The translations under genes were made by a program, and so were the position numbers. Under the pieces are notes generated by a model. The model was not told the DNA's origin, did no database searches, and saw only the letters and a program-made list of their open reading frames with translations. Shown piece after piece: positions 1 through 7,202 of a stretch of 64,000 nucleotides of DNA. How positions within the stretch are numbered: the first letter of the stretch is position 1; the number at the start of each line of letters is the position of its first letter. The stretch comes from Oscillospiraceae bacterium. GTDB taxonomy: Bacteria > Bacillota > Clostridia > Oscillospirales > Acutalibacteraceae. The stretch spans positions 1 through 64,000 of the forward strand of contig CACWPS010000002.1 of the NCBI GenBank assembly GCA_902762875.1, written 5' to 3'.

Positions 1-120
1 ACAAAAAAATCAAGCTTTTTCTCATATTTGTTTGAGAAAATCGCTTGTTTAAGCCTTTTTCTAGCGCGTATAGGTTAATTTGGATGGGAATTTAGGATAT
101 AACTCGTCGTAAGGCGAATA
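1..120. other. Intergenic sequence at window edge
   Basis: No gene is recognisable here. Bases 13-50 can form a hairpin: TTTTCTCA pairs with TGAGAAAA, extended by AAGC with GCTT. It could be an attenuator or the end of a gene lying outside the window. Nothing else stands out. Confidence 0.3.
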
Positions 121-124
121 TAAC

Positions 125-159
125 TGAAAAAAGCACTTGCGATTGCAAGTGCTTTTTTC
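125..159 (-). terminator. Rho-independent terminator of tRNA-Gln
   Basis: The arms AAGCACTTGC and GCAAGTGCTT enclose a 4-base loop, and runs of A and T flank both sides, so it could work in both directions. It lies 3' of the minus-strand tRNA, two bases after the encoded CCA. Confidence 0.85.
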
Positions 160-160
160 T

Positions 161-234
161 TGGCTGGGGAATAGGGATTCGAACCCCAACAAACAGAGTC
201 AGAGTCTGTCGTGCTACCGTTACACAATTCCCCA
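161..234 (-). tRNA. tRNA-Gln (CTG anticodon)
   Basis: Reading the minus strand, the acceptor arms TGGGGAA and TTCCCCA pair and are followed by a genomically encoded GCCA tail. The anticodon stem ACAGA/TCTGT encloses the loop CTCTGAC, so the anticodon is CTG and it reads CAG codons. The T arm has the normal GGTTCGAATCC pattern. It has its own promoter upstream and a terminator directly downstream, so it looks monocistronic. Confidence 0.93.
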
Positions 235-253
235 AAATTTTCACAGTAGTATT

Positions 254-281
254 ATTATACCCCATATTTTAATATTGTCAA
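254..281 (-). promoter_or_regulatory. Sigma-A promoter of tRNA-Gln
   Basis: On the minus strand there is TTGACA (276-281), a 16-base spacer, then TATAAT (254-259). The -10 box lies about 20 bases upstream of the mature tRNA 5' end. Confidence 0.8.
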
Positions 282-312
282 GACCTTTTTTAAATTTTTT
301 ATTGTTTCGCCC

Positions 313-1140
313 TTAATTTAAGCCGTCAAACAGCTTGAAGCCTGATTTTTTTAAAATTGCGCTTATCATTTTACCGCCCTTTACAGGCATAATTTTTCCC
401 ATCAGCTTCATAAACTGTGCGTCTGTACCGATTACGGTAAGCTCCCGTTTTTTTGCAATACTTTTGACAATCCTTTTAACCGCATAATCGCACGATGTAC
501 TAATTATACGGATTATTTTTTCTTCCCTTTTCTCGGTTAGGTTTTGACTGCGGAAAATATCGGTTTTAGTAAATCCCGGGCATATAAGTCCCACATAGCA
601 CCTGCCCCGAAGTTCCTCTCGTATTGCCTCGGTGAAGGCTTTAAGCGCCGCCTTGCTTGCGGAATAGGCGGCCGTTCCCGCAAGGGGCATAAGCGCCGCC
701 GAAGAATCGATATTTACAACCGCAGGTGTTGAGGATTTAAGAATTAACGATAGCAGTTCTTTCACAGAATACACCGCTCCGTAGAAATTTATGTTCATTG
801 TCCCCTCGATTTCTTCTGCGGAAGTATTCTCTGCCTTTTTAAATTCAGGCAAAATACCCGCATTATTTATAAGAATATCGGGCTTAATTCCCTTTTTCTC
901 AAGGTATAAACGGTAGTTTTTCCAATTTTCCTTACTTGACACATCAAAAAGACAGTAAGAAAACTTTTCCGAATCCGTGCCCAGCTCGGCAGAAAGGCGC
1001 TCCATTTTTTCCTTACTCCTTGCAATACCTAAAACCGTGCAGTTATATTCCTTAATAAGCTTTATTGCAATGCCCCTGCCTATGCCGCTTGACGCACCCG
1101 TGATAATTACGGTTTTATTATTAAGCCAGTTGTTTTTCAT
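313..1140 (-). CDS. Short-chain dehydrogenase/reductase (SDR)
   Basis: An NAD(P)-dependent oxidoreductase of the classical SDR family; the substrate is unknown. The Rossmann glycine motif TGASSGIGRG is at residues 14-23, an NNAG motif is near residue 90, and the catalytic YSASK (Tyr-x3-Lys) is near residue 158 with a Ser about 13 residues before it. The length of 275 residues is normal. I chose the ATG at 1140 because GGGGA sits 7 bases before it; an in-frame ATG at 1152 overlaps that ribosome site. It stands alone between tRNA-Gln and a terminated upstream gene, so the context gives no substrate clue. Many relatives reduce acyl or sugar carbonyls. Confidence 0.85.
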   Translation of the reverse strand: MKNNWLNNKTVIITGASSGIGRGIAIKLIKEYNCTVLGIARSKEKMERLSAELGTDSEKFSYCLFDVSSKENWKNYRLYLEKKGIKPDILINNAGILPEFKKAENTSAEEIEGTMNINFYGAVYSVKELLSLILKSSTPAVVNIDSSAALMPLAGTAAYSASKAALKAFTEAIREELRGRCYVGLICPGFTKTDIFRSQNLTEKREEKIIRIISTSCDYAVKRIVKSIAKKRELTVIGTDAQFMKLMGKIMPVKGGKMISAILKKSGFKLFDGLN

Positions 1141-1160
1141 ATAAATCCCCATTTTATATC

Positions 1161-1188
1161 AAAAAAAGCCCCCAAGTCTTATGGGGGC
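1161..1188 (-). terminator. Terminator of the small P-loop gene
   Basis: The arms GCCCCCA and TGGGGGC enclose a 7-base loop and are followed on the minus strand by a run of seven T. It lies just after the stop at 1206. Confidence 0.85.
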
Positions 1189-1205
1189 CTTTATTTATGC
1201 TGTTT

Positions 1206-1613
1206 TTAGCAAATTTCTGCCAAATCAAAAAGCTTCTTCGGGAGCTCCTCTTTATCAGCCGAAACCGTAAAGATGAACTCTACATCCGAGATTGAGGAAA
1301 TTCTCTCTAAGAAAGCGGCAAGCTTATCATAATCACGCTCGCCTATTCTAAGTGTAGCATCGCCGAAAATGTGGGTTACATCGTTGTTGCCTGCCTTGAT
1401 GCCCGCAACCATACCGAAATACTCACCATAGCCAAAAATGCCGTAGCTTTCCGCGTCAATAAGGCGCGCCTTATGTGTAACGGAATAAGTAAGAGTATCG
1501 CCCTTTTCAATGCATACAACATTGCCAAGACTGGTTTCCGTAGCGGCGTTCACCATATCTACGAGCTTTTTGGTTTTACCCGAACCTTTTTTTCCGATAA
1601 TGAGTTTAATCAT
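1206..1613 (-). CDS. Small P-loop nucleotide-binding protein
   Basis: A 135-residue cytoplasmic protein of unknown function. The Walker A motif GKKGSGKT is at residues 7-14, so it probably binds ATP or GTP. No convincing second catalytic motif is visible. Relatives in Clostridia are often labelled twitching motility protein PilT, but this protein lacks the PilT domain architecture, so that name should not be transferred. A strong GGAG site precedes the ATG. It lies 55 bases after pgi on the same strand and is probably read through from it; a terminator follows. Confidence 0.75.
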   Translation of the reverse strand: MIKLIIGKKGSGKTKKLVDMVNAATETSLGNVVCIEKGDTLTYSVTHKARLIDAESYGIFGYGEYFGMVAGIKAGNNDVTHIFGDATLRIGERDYDKLAAFLERISSISDVEFIFTVSADKEELPKKLFDLAEIC

Positions 1614-1667
1614 TTGTCACAACTCCTTTTTTATTTCACTGCAAAAGCAGTTTCTTCAAAATTTAAT

Positions 1668-3008
1668 TTATCCGTTAAGACGGGCTTCAAGCGCCGCCTT
1701 CTGCTCCTCATAACCGGGTTTTCCGAGAAGAGCAAACATATTTTTCTTGTAGCTTTCAACGCCGGGTTGGTCAAAGGGGTTTACGCCCAGCATATAGCCC
1801 GAAACCGCACACGCCTTTTCAAAGAAATAGATAAGGCGTCCCAAATTTTCTTCATCGGGCTTATCTACATTTACAACAAGGTTAGGAACGCCGCCGTCGG
1901 TATGGGCGAGCACCGTACCCTCGAAAGCCTTAGAATTAACAAAAGACATCGTCTTTCCTGCAAGGAAGTTAAGTCCGTCACCGTCGTCGCTTTCAGCCTC
2001 GATAGTAATATCCTTATCGCTCTCGCCAAAGGCAACTACCGTTTCAAACATTACACGGCTTCCGTCCTGAATGAACTGACCCATCGAGTGAAGGTCGGTT
2101 GAAAAGGTTACAGATGCGGGGAAAAGACCCTTATTGTCCTTACCCTCGCTCTCGCCGAAGAGCTGTTTAAACCATTCAGCCATCATTGTAAATCGGGGCT
2201 CATAGCTTACGAGCAATTCAACAGCCTTACCCTTACGGTAAAAGGCGTTGCGAAGTGCCGCGTAAAGATAGCAGTCGTTTTTATACATATCAGGCTCGTT
2301 ATAATCGGCCATAGCCGCCGCCGCACCTGACATAAGCTTATCAATATCCGCACCCGCCGCAGCAATGGGAAGAAGACCTACGGCTGTTAATACCGAGAAT
2401 CTGCCCCCTACATCATCGGGTACTACAAAGCATTCATATCCCTTTTCATCGGCAAGCTTTTTAAGGGTGCCCCGTGCCTTATCGGTTGTGCAGTAAATGC
2501 GCCTTGCCGCCTCTTCCTCGCCGTACTGCTCCTCAAGATACTTGCGTAATACCCTGAAAGCTACGGCGGGCTCGGTTGTTGTGCCCGACTTGGAAATAAT
2601 GTTGACCGAAACACGCTTGCCCTTGCAAAGCTCCATAATATCCGAAAGGTACGCTCCGCTTATGCTGTTGCCCGCAAAATAAATTTCGGGAGCGCCGTTC
2701 CTAAGATTATTGTAATACGGTCCTTTAAGAAACTCTATAGCCGCCCTTGCGCCTAAGTAAGAGCCGCCGATACCGATAACTATAAGAATATCTGTATCCT
2801 GTCTTATTTTAGCCGCCGCCGCCTTAATGCGGGAAAATTCCTCCTTATCGTAATTAACAGGTAGGTCTACCCAACCTAAAAAGTCATTGCCGAGACCCGA
2901 CTTTGCATTCACCGCTTCGTGGGCGGCGGCAACCTGAGCCTCAAGACCCTTAAGGTCGTTTTCCCTGATAAAATCTTTTGCGTATGCTGAGTTAAATTTT
3001 AGTGCCAT
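1668..3008 (-). CDS. pgi: Glucose-6-phosphate isomerase
   Basis: Interconverts glucose 6-phosphate and fructose 6-phosphate in glycolysis. The sugar-phosphate isomerase motifs are clear: GIGGSYLG at about residues 79-86, [10 protein letters not shown] at 139-148 (phosphate-binding), and [13 protein letters not shown] further on. The length of 446 residues matches the short bacterial and clostridial form. The start at 3008 has AGGGG about 8 bases upstream and a good promoter 37 bases upstream. With pfkA, glk, fruK and the PTS genes in this window it completes upper glycolysis. Confidence 0.96.
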   Translation of the reverse strand: MALKFNSAYAKDFIRENDLKGLEAQVAAAHEAVNAKSGLGNDFLGWVDLPVNYDKEEFSRIKAAAAKIRQDTDILIVIGIGGSYLGARAAIEFLKGPYYNNLRNGAPEIYFAGNSISGAYLSDIMELCKGKRVSVNIISKSGTTTEPAVAFRVLRKYLEEQYGEEEAARRIYCTTDKARGTLKKLADEKGYECFVVPDDVGGRFSVLTAVGLLPIAAAGADIDKLMSGAAAAMADYNEPDMYKNDCYLYAALRNAFYRKGKAVELLVSYEPRFTMMAEWFKQLFGESEGKDNKGLFPASVTFSTDLHSMGQFIQDGSRVMFETVVAFGESDKDITIEAESDDGDGLNFLAGKTMSFVNSKAFEGTVLAHTDGGVPNLVVNVDKPDEENLGRLIYFFEKACAVSGYMLGVNPFDQPGVESYKKNMFALLGKPGYEEQKAALEARLNG

Positions 3009-3044
3009 TTGAAACCCCTGATTCTTTTGAAATTCTTTTATTAT

Positions 3045-3073
3045 ATTCTACTATATATCTTAAAGTTTTTCAA
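3045..3073 (-). promoter_or_regulatory. Promoter of pgi
   Basis: On the minus strand: TTGAAA (3068-3073), a 17-base spacer, TAGAAT (3045-3050). It lies between the carboxypeptidase stop and pgi. Confidence 0.65.
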
Positions 3074-3102
3074 GATAAAAAACGCATATTCATTAAAAGT
3101 TT

Positions 3103-4317
3103 TCATAATTGAAATAATCCTTTTAAAATCCATCCAAAAGTAACGCCCAAAGTAAGCCTTTTTACATCCTCTTTTGCAACCAAAGCTATCTCGCCCAGCT
3201 GTTCTCCGTTAAGGGTTACGGTGACCGTGCCCAAAACATCGCCTTTTTTTACAGGCGCTGTTACATTCTCGCTTAAAACGGTTTTCCGTTCGATATTACC
3301 CGAAGCGGTTTTCGGGAGCAGAACATTAAGGGTGCCTTGGGGCAAAATTTCTACTGTTTTTTGAGTACCCTTTAAAACTTCCAGCTGAGTTTTTTCTTTA
3401 AGTCCTGCATCAATACTCGAATAATTGTAGTTTGCGAAGCCGTAATCAAGCAGTTTTTTTGCCCCGCCGAATCGATCGTTACTGCTCTCTCCCGCCATTA
3501 CTACCGCCACAAGCTCAAGCCCGTTACGCTCTGCCGTTGCCGAAAGGCAGTACTTTGCGGTGGAGGTGGTTCCCGTTTTAAGCCCTGTTGTGCCCTCGTA
3601 AAAGCGCACCAGCTTATTTGTGTTTACAAGCTCGCTTTTGCCGTCCCTTAATGTATCCATCCAAACGGTGGAATAATCCTTTATAAGGTCGTGCTTTATA
3701 AGTGCGCCGGACATTAAGGCTACATCGTAGGCGGTTGTTAAATGCTCCTCGGCATCAAGACCCGTGCAATTAACAAAACGGGTATTCGTCATACCAAGCT
3801 CCTTTGCACGCTCGTTCATAAGGGCGACAAAGCCTTCCTCGCTCCCCGCTACAGCCTCACCCAGCGCCACGCAGGCATCGTTTGCCGAGGCTATCACCGC
3901 CGCCTTTAAAAGGTCGTTTACCGTCATGGTTTCACCCGGCTCAAGCCATATTTGAGAGCCGCCCATACTGCAGGCGTGTTCGCTTGCGGTCACTACCGTT
4001 TCAAGTGAAATATCCCCTCGGTCAATCGCCTCCATAACAAGCAAAAGCGACATTATTTTGGTAATGGATGCAGGCGGCAGCTGTTCATCGGAATTTGATT
4101 CATACAAAACCTTGCCCGTATTAGGCTCCATAAGCACAACCGATTTTGCCTTAATATCAAGGGTTTGACCGATAGCGGCATTAACAGGCGTACTGTCAAG
4201 CGGAACATCAATATCCGAAATGTCGCACTCGCTGGAGACCGTAACCGATTCCTTAGCAGAAACCGTCATACCAAACAGCATACAAACCGAAAGCATAAAA
4301 GCAATTATTTTTTTCAA
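3103..4317 (-). CDS. D-alanyl-D-alanine carboxypeptidase (S11, PBP5/DacF type)
   Basis: A penicillin-binding protein that trims the terminal D-Ala from peptidoglycan pentapeptides outside the membrane. Residues 1-21 form a signal peptide ending VSA. The serine peptidase motifs are SITK (84-87, nucleophile Ser84), SAN (144-146) and KTG (247-249). The C-terminal part resembles the PBP5 beta-sandwich domain and ends with a hydrophobic, amphipathic segment (WILKGLF) that may anchor it to the membrane. The length of 404 residues is usual. The start codon is TTG; its AAGGGG ribosome site lies inside an 18-bp hairpin. DacF and DacB paralogues act in sporulation, but the sequence alone does not decide which this is. 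Confidence 0.92.
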   Translation of the reverse strand: MKKIIAFMLSVCMLFGMTVSAKESVTVSSECDISDIDVPLDSTPVNAAIGQTLDIKAKSVVLMEPNTGKVLYESNSDEQLPPASITKIMSLLLVMEAIDRGDISLETVVTASEHACSMGGSQIWLEPGETMTVNDLLKAAVIASANDACVALGEAVAGSEEGFVALMNERAKELGMTNTRFVNCTGLDAEEHLTTAYDVALMSGALIKHDLIKDYSTVWMDTLRDGKSELVNTNKLVRFYEGTTGLKTGTTSTAKYCLSATAERNGLELVAVVMAGESSNDRFGGAKKLLDYGFANYNYSSIDAGLKEKTQLEVLKGTQKTVEILPQGTLNVLLPKTASGNIERKTVLSENVTAPVKKGDVLGTVTVTLNGEQLGEIALVAKEDVKRLTLGVTFGWILKGLFQL

Positions 4318-4365
4318 AACGGCACACCCCTTAAAGATAATTATCTGTTAAAGGATATGCCGTTT
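4317..4365 (-). promoter_or_regulatory. Long hairpin over the carboxypeptidase ribosome site
   Basis: On the minus strand the arms 4348-4365 and 4317-4334 pair over 18 bp with a few G-U pairs. The downstream arm contains AAGGGG, the only plausible ribosome site for the TTG start at 4317, and ends in GCCGTTTT. It could terminate the upstream mnmA-LUD transcript, or hide the ribosome site on read-through RNA. Confidence 0.6.
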
Positions 4366-4373
4366 AATTAATT

Positions 4374-5027
4374 TTAATAACCCAGCGTTTCGCCGCAGAG
4401 AATTACATTTATGCGTCCCTTTTCCTTTTGAAAGCCCGAAACAAGGTATTCTATACACATACGGCGGGGACTTTTACAGCCGTCGGTCATAGCGGGGCAG
4501 TCGCTTTTTTCCAAGGCTATGCAATGCCCTAATTTTTGGCAGGGCGTGCCCGTATTAAGTCTTACCGCATTTTTCGGTGCGGCAATTTTCTTTATTCTGA
4601 GCAGACCCTCGTCTATATCCTTTACGATTTTGTTGATACCTACAACCATAACAACCTTTTTAGGCCCGAAGGCGATAGAGGAAATGCGGTTGGCGTTGCC
4701 GTCCACATTTACAAGCTCCCCCTTTTCGGTGAGGGCATTTGTGGAGCAGAAGAAAAAGTCACAGCCTATAGCCGATTTAAAAGCTTCAAGTCTTTCTTCA
4801 TCACTAATTCCCGATTTGGTGCGGTCACGGAAATCGTATTCGGGAGAATTTATAATATCCCAAACGCCGCTTTCCTTAAGGGACATAGAACCGCCCGCAG
4901 TTATCACCGCACCGTAGGAGAGCATATTTTTTACAATTTCACAAACCTCTGCCTTGGTTTCGGCATAAACCGCATTAATATTGTTGCTTTCAAGGCCTAT
5001 TAAAACCTTGCTTACATTCTCGTTCAT
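4374..5027 (-). CDS. LUD-domain protein (LutC/YkgG-like)
   Basis: A 217-residue protein of the LUD (DUF162) superfamily, which includes LutC of the lactate utilisation complex. Typical features are GAVITAGGSMSLKESG in the first third and FGPKKVVMVVGINKIV in the middle. The C-terminal third carries a cysteine cluster (CQKLGHC, then SDC, DGC and MC) that could hold an Fe-S centre or zinc. No lutA or lutB genes lie nearby, so a role in lactate oxidation is not supported here. I chose the ATG at 5027, 10 bases after AAAGGA; the in-frame TTG at 5036 is too close to it. One base separates it from the mnmA stop, so the two are translationally linked. Confidence 0.8.
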   Translation of the reverse strand: MNENVSKVLIGLESNNINAVYAETKAEVCEIVKNMLSYGAVITAGGSMSLKESGVWDIINSPEYDFRDRTKSGISDEERLEAFKSAIGCDFFFCSTNALTEKGELVNVDGNANRISSIAFGPKKVVMVVGINKIVKDIDEGLLRIKKIAAPKNAVRLNTGTPCQKLGHCIALEKSDCPAMTDGCKSPRRMCIEYLVSGFQKEKGRINVILCGETLGY

Positions 5028-5028
5028 A

Positions 5029-6111
5029 TCAATCAATTCCTTTCACGATTGTGCCGCCGCCCACAACAATATCGCCGTCATAAAAGACCGCCGCCTGACC
5101 GGGGCTTGGGGCACGCTGGGGCTCATCAAACTCAACTGTAACTCCGCCCTCTGTAGGGTAAATCACCGCCGGCTGTTCGGTATGACGGTAGCGAAGCTTT
5201 GCGGTGACCCGCATCTCCCCCTCTAAATTATCAAAGGGAATAAAATTAAGATTGTTTACAAGCACCCGCTTATAAAAAAGCTTATCCTCATCGCCAAGCA
5301 CTACAGTATCGTTTTCGGCGTTTTTACTTATTACAAACTGCGGTTTGCCAAGGGCAATTCCAAGCCCCTTGCGCTGACCCACGGTATAGCGGATAATACC
5401 CTGATGCTCCCCTAAAGCCTTACCGTCTATATCGGTAAAATCACCCTTTTTCGCCGTTTTACCTGTATACCGTTCAATAAAGGAGGCATAATCCCCGTCG
5501 GGAACAAAGCATATATCCTGACTGTCGGGCTTTTTAGCATTAACAAATCCGTTTTCGGCGGCAATTTCACGCACCTGCGCCTTTGTAAGGGATCCTAACG
5601 GGAAAAGGGTTCGGGAAAGCTGCTCTTGAGTAAGGCAGTAAAGCACATAGGTTTGGTCCTTGGATTTATCCGCCGCCTTTTTTAGCAGATACCGCCCGTT
5701 TTCGCACCTTTCGATAACTGCATAATGACCTGTTGCAATTTTACTGTAGCCAAGTGTTTTAGCCCTATCAAGCATTGCCGCAAACTTAATTTTCCTATTG
5801 CACTCAATGCAGGGGTTAGGGGTTCTGCCAGATATATATTCATTTACGAAATTGTTTATTACGCTGTCACCAAAGGCGTCCTTAAAATTGAAAACATAAT
5901 GAGGTATGCCAAGCCTCATACAGACGGCTTTAGCGTCCTCCGCATCGGAAAGGGAACAGCAGGTTTTTGTAAGTCCCGCATCATAATCCTCGCCGTCATA
6001 AAGGCGAAGGGTCGCACCCGAAACCTCGTACCCCTCTTTTAAAAGCAGTGCAGCGCAGACCGAGGAATCAACCCCTCCACTCATTCCCGCCATTACCTTG
6101 TTGTGTTCCAA
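5029..6111 (-). CDS. mnmA: tRNA-uridine 2-sulfurtransferase MnmA
   Basis: Adds sulfur to C2 of the wobble uridine in tRNA-Lys, -Glu and -Gln. The PP-loop ATP-binding motif SGGVDSS is at residues 11-17. One catalytic cysteine is in NPCIECN near residue 100 and the second in SQDICFVPDG near residue 200; both are present, as in active enzymes. The length of 360 residues is normal. It starts the pair mnmA-LUD, 58 bases after pfkA, with a hairpin between. No cysteine desulfurase gene is adjacent. Confidence 0.96.
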   Translation of the reverse strand: MEHNKVMAGMSGGVDSSVCAALLLKEGYEVSGATLRLYDGEDYDAGLTKTCCSLSDAEDAKAVCMRLGIPHYVFNFKDAFGDSVINNFVNEYISGRTPNPCIECNRKIKFAAMLDRAKTLGYSKIATGHYAVIERCENGRYLLKKAADKSKDQTYVLYCLTQEQLSRTLFPLGSLTKAQVREIAAENGFVNAKKPDSQDICFVPDGDYASFIERYTGKTAKKGDFTDIDGKALGEHQGIIRYTVGQRKGLGIALGKPQFVISKNAENDTVVLGDEDKLFYKRVLVNNLNFIPFDNLEGEMRVTAKLRYRHTEQPAVIYPTEGGVTVEFDEPQRAPSPGQAAVFYDGDIVVGGGTIVKGID

Positions 6112-6127
6112 GCTATTGCCCCCCTAT

Positions 6128-6158
6128 AAATCCGCCCGAAAGACAAGTCTCTCGGGCG
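6128..6158 (-). terminator. Hairpin between pfkA and mnmA
   Basis: The arms CGCCCGA and TCGGGCG enclose a 12-base loop just after the pfkA stop. No clear T run follows on the minus strand, so it may be an incomplete terminator or an RNA-stability hairpin. Confidence 0.4.
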
Positions 6159-6169
6159 TAAAAAACATC

Positions 6170-7129
6170 TTAAATTGAGGTTGTATTGGCTATCTCATAC
6201 ATCTCATTGTCAAAGGGCTTTTTCATATTAAGACCCTCGTAAATGTCATAATTAACGATGTCGCCGTTCTTCCAGCCGATAACACGGTTGCCGATGCCAT
6301 CATTCAAAAGCTTAACTGCAGCATAGCCCATTTCGGTAGCCATAACACGGTCTCTTATGGTGGGATTGCCGCCTCGCTGAACATGGCCCAAAATAGTAGC
6401 TCTTGACTCAACCCCTGTTCCTTCCTCTATCTTCTTAGCGATTTCCTCAACTCCGCCGACACCCTCGGCCACAACGATGATAAAGTGCTTCTTACCCGTT
6501 TTTTGAGTTGCCTTGATTTTTTCGATTACATCCTCAATTTTAAACTCAACCTCGGGAACTAAAACAGCGGTAGCGCCTACAGCAATACCTGTCTGGAGTG
6601 CTAAATATCCCGCTCTTCTTCCCATAACCTCAACTACCGAGCAACGGTCGTGGGACTGGGAGGTGTCACGAAGTCTGTCCACCATTTCCATAGCGGTGTT
6701 CATAGCGGTATCAAAACCTATGGTGTATTCTGTAGAAGAAATATCGTTATCAATCGTGCCCGGAACGCCTACGCAGGGAATTCCACGCAAGGACAGGTCA
6801 CGAGCACCGCGGTAAGAACCGTCGCCGCCGATTACCACAATGCCCTCAATACCGTGCTTTTTGCAGTTGTCGATTGCCTCTTGAATACCCTCTTCGGTTT
6901 TAAAGCGGGGGCTTCTTGCGGTGTAAAGCACTGTGCCTCCGCGATGAATTATATCCGATACCGAGCGGACATCCAAATCAATAATATCCCCCTCGATAAG
7001 TCCGTTATATCCTCTGCGGATGCCCTTAACCTTCATACCCATAGCTATTGCCGTTCTTACAACCGCACGCACTGCGGCATTCATTCCCGGTGCGTCGCCG
7101 CCGCTTGTAAGTACACCTATTGTATTCAT
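6170..7129 (-). CDS. pfkA: ATP-dependent 6-phosphofructokinase
   Basis: Phosphorylates fructose 6-phosphate to fructose 1,6-bisphosphate, the committed glycolytic step. It begins with TSGGDAPGMN at residues 8-17 and shows the catalytic block GTIDNDI and the effector-site arginines of the bacterial PfkA group. GGDGSYRGA indicates ATP rather than pyrophosphate use, because the residue after GGD is Gly and not Asp. The length of 319 residues is standard. It has its own promoter upstream, although it directly follows dnaE in the same orientation. Confidence 0.97.
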   Translation of the reverse strand: MNTIGVLTSGGDAPGMNAAVRAVVRTAIAMGMKVKGIRRGYNGLIEGDIIDLDVRSVSDIIHRGGTVLYTARSPRFKTEEGIQEAIDNCKKHGIEGIVVIGGDGSYRGARDLSLRGIPCVGVPGTIDNDISSTEYTIGFDTAMNTAMEMVDRLRDTSQSHDRCSVVEVMGRRAGYLALQTGIAVGATAVLVPEVEFKIEDVIEKIKATQKTGKKHFIIVVAEGVGGVEEIAKKIEEGTGVESRATILGHVQRGGNPTIRDRVMATEMGYAAVKLLNDGIGNRVIGWKNGDIVNYDIYEGLNMKKPFDNEMYEIANTTSI

Positions 7130-7161
7130 AAGATCATCTCCGAAAAAACATTATTGATATC

Positions 7162-7190
7162 AGTATAAAACATATTTGTTAATTTTTCAA
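7162..7190 (-). promoter_or_regulatory. Promoter of pfkA
   Basis: On the minus strand: TTGAAA (7185-7190), a 17-base spacer, TATACT (7162-7167). CGGAGAT follows as ribosome site before the ATG at 7129. Confidence 0.7.
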
Positions 7191-7202
7191 CAATTTTTTT
7201 GA

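Noticed and set aside
544-732. Plus-strand ORF opposite the SDR gene
   Set aside because: Shadow of a well-supported gene in another frame; rich in Arg and Gly with no motif.
1371-2102. 243-codon plus-strand ORF opposite the P-loop gene and pgi
   Set aside because: It spans two clear minus-strand genes and their gap and has no recognisable domain.
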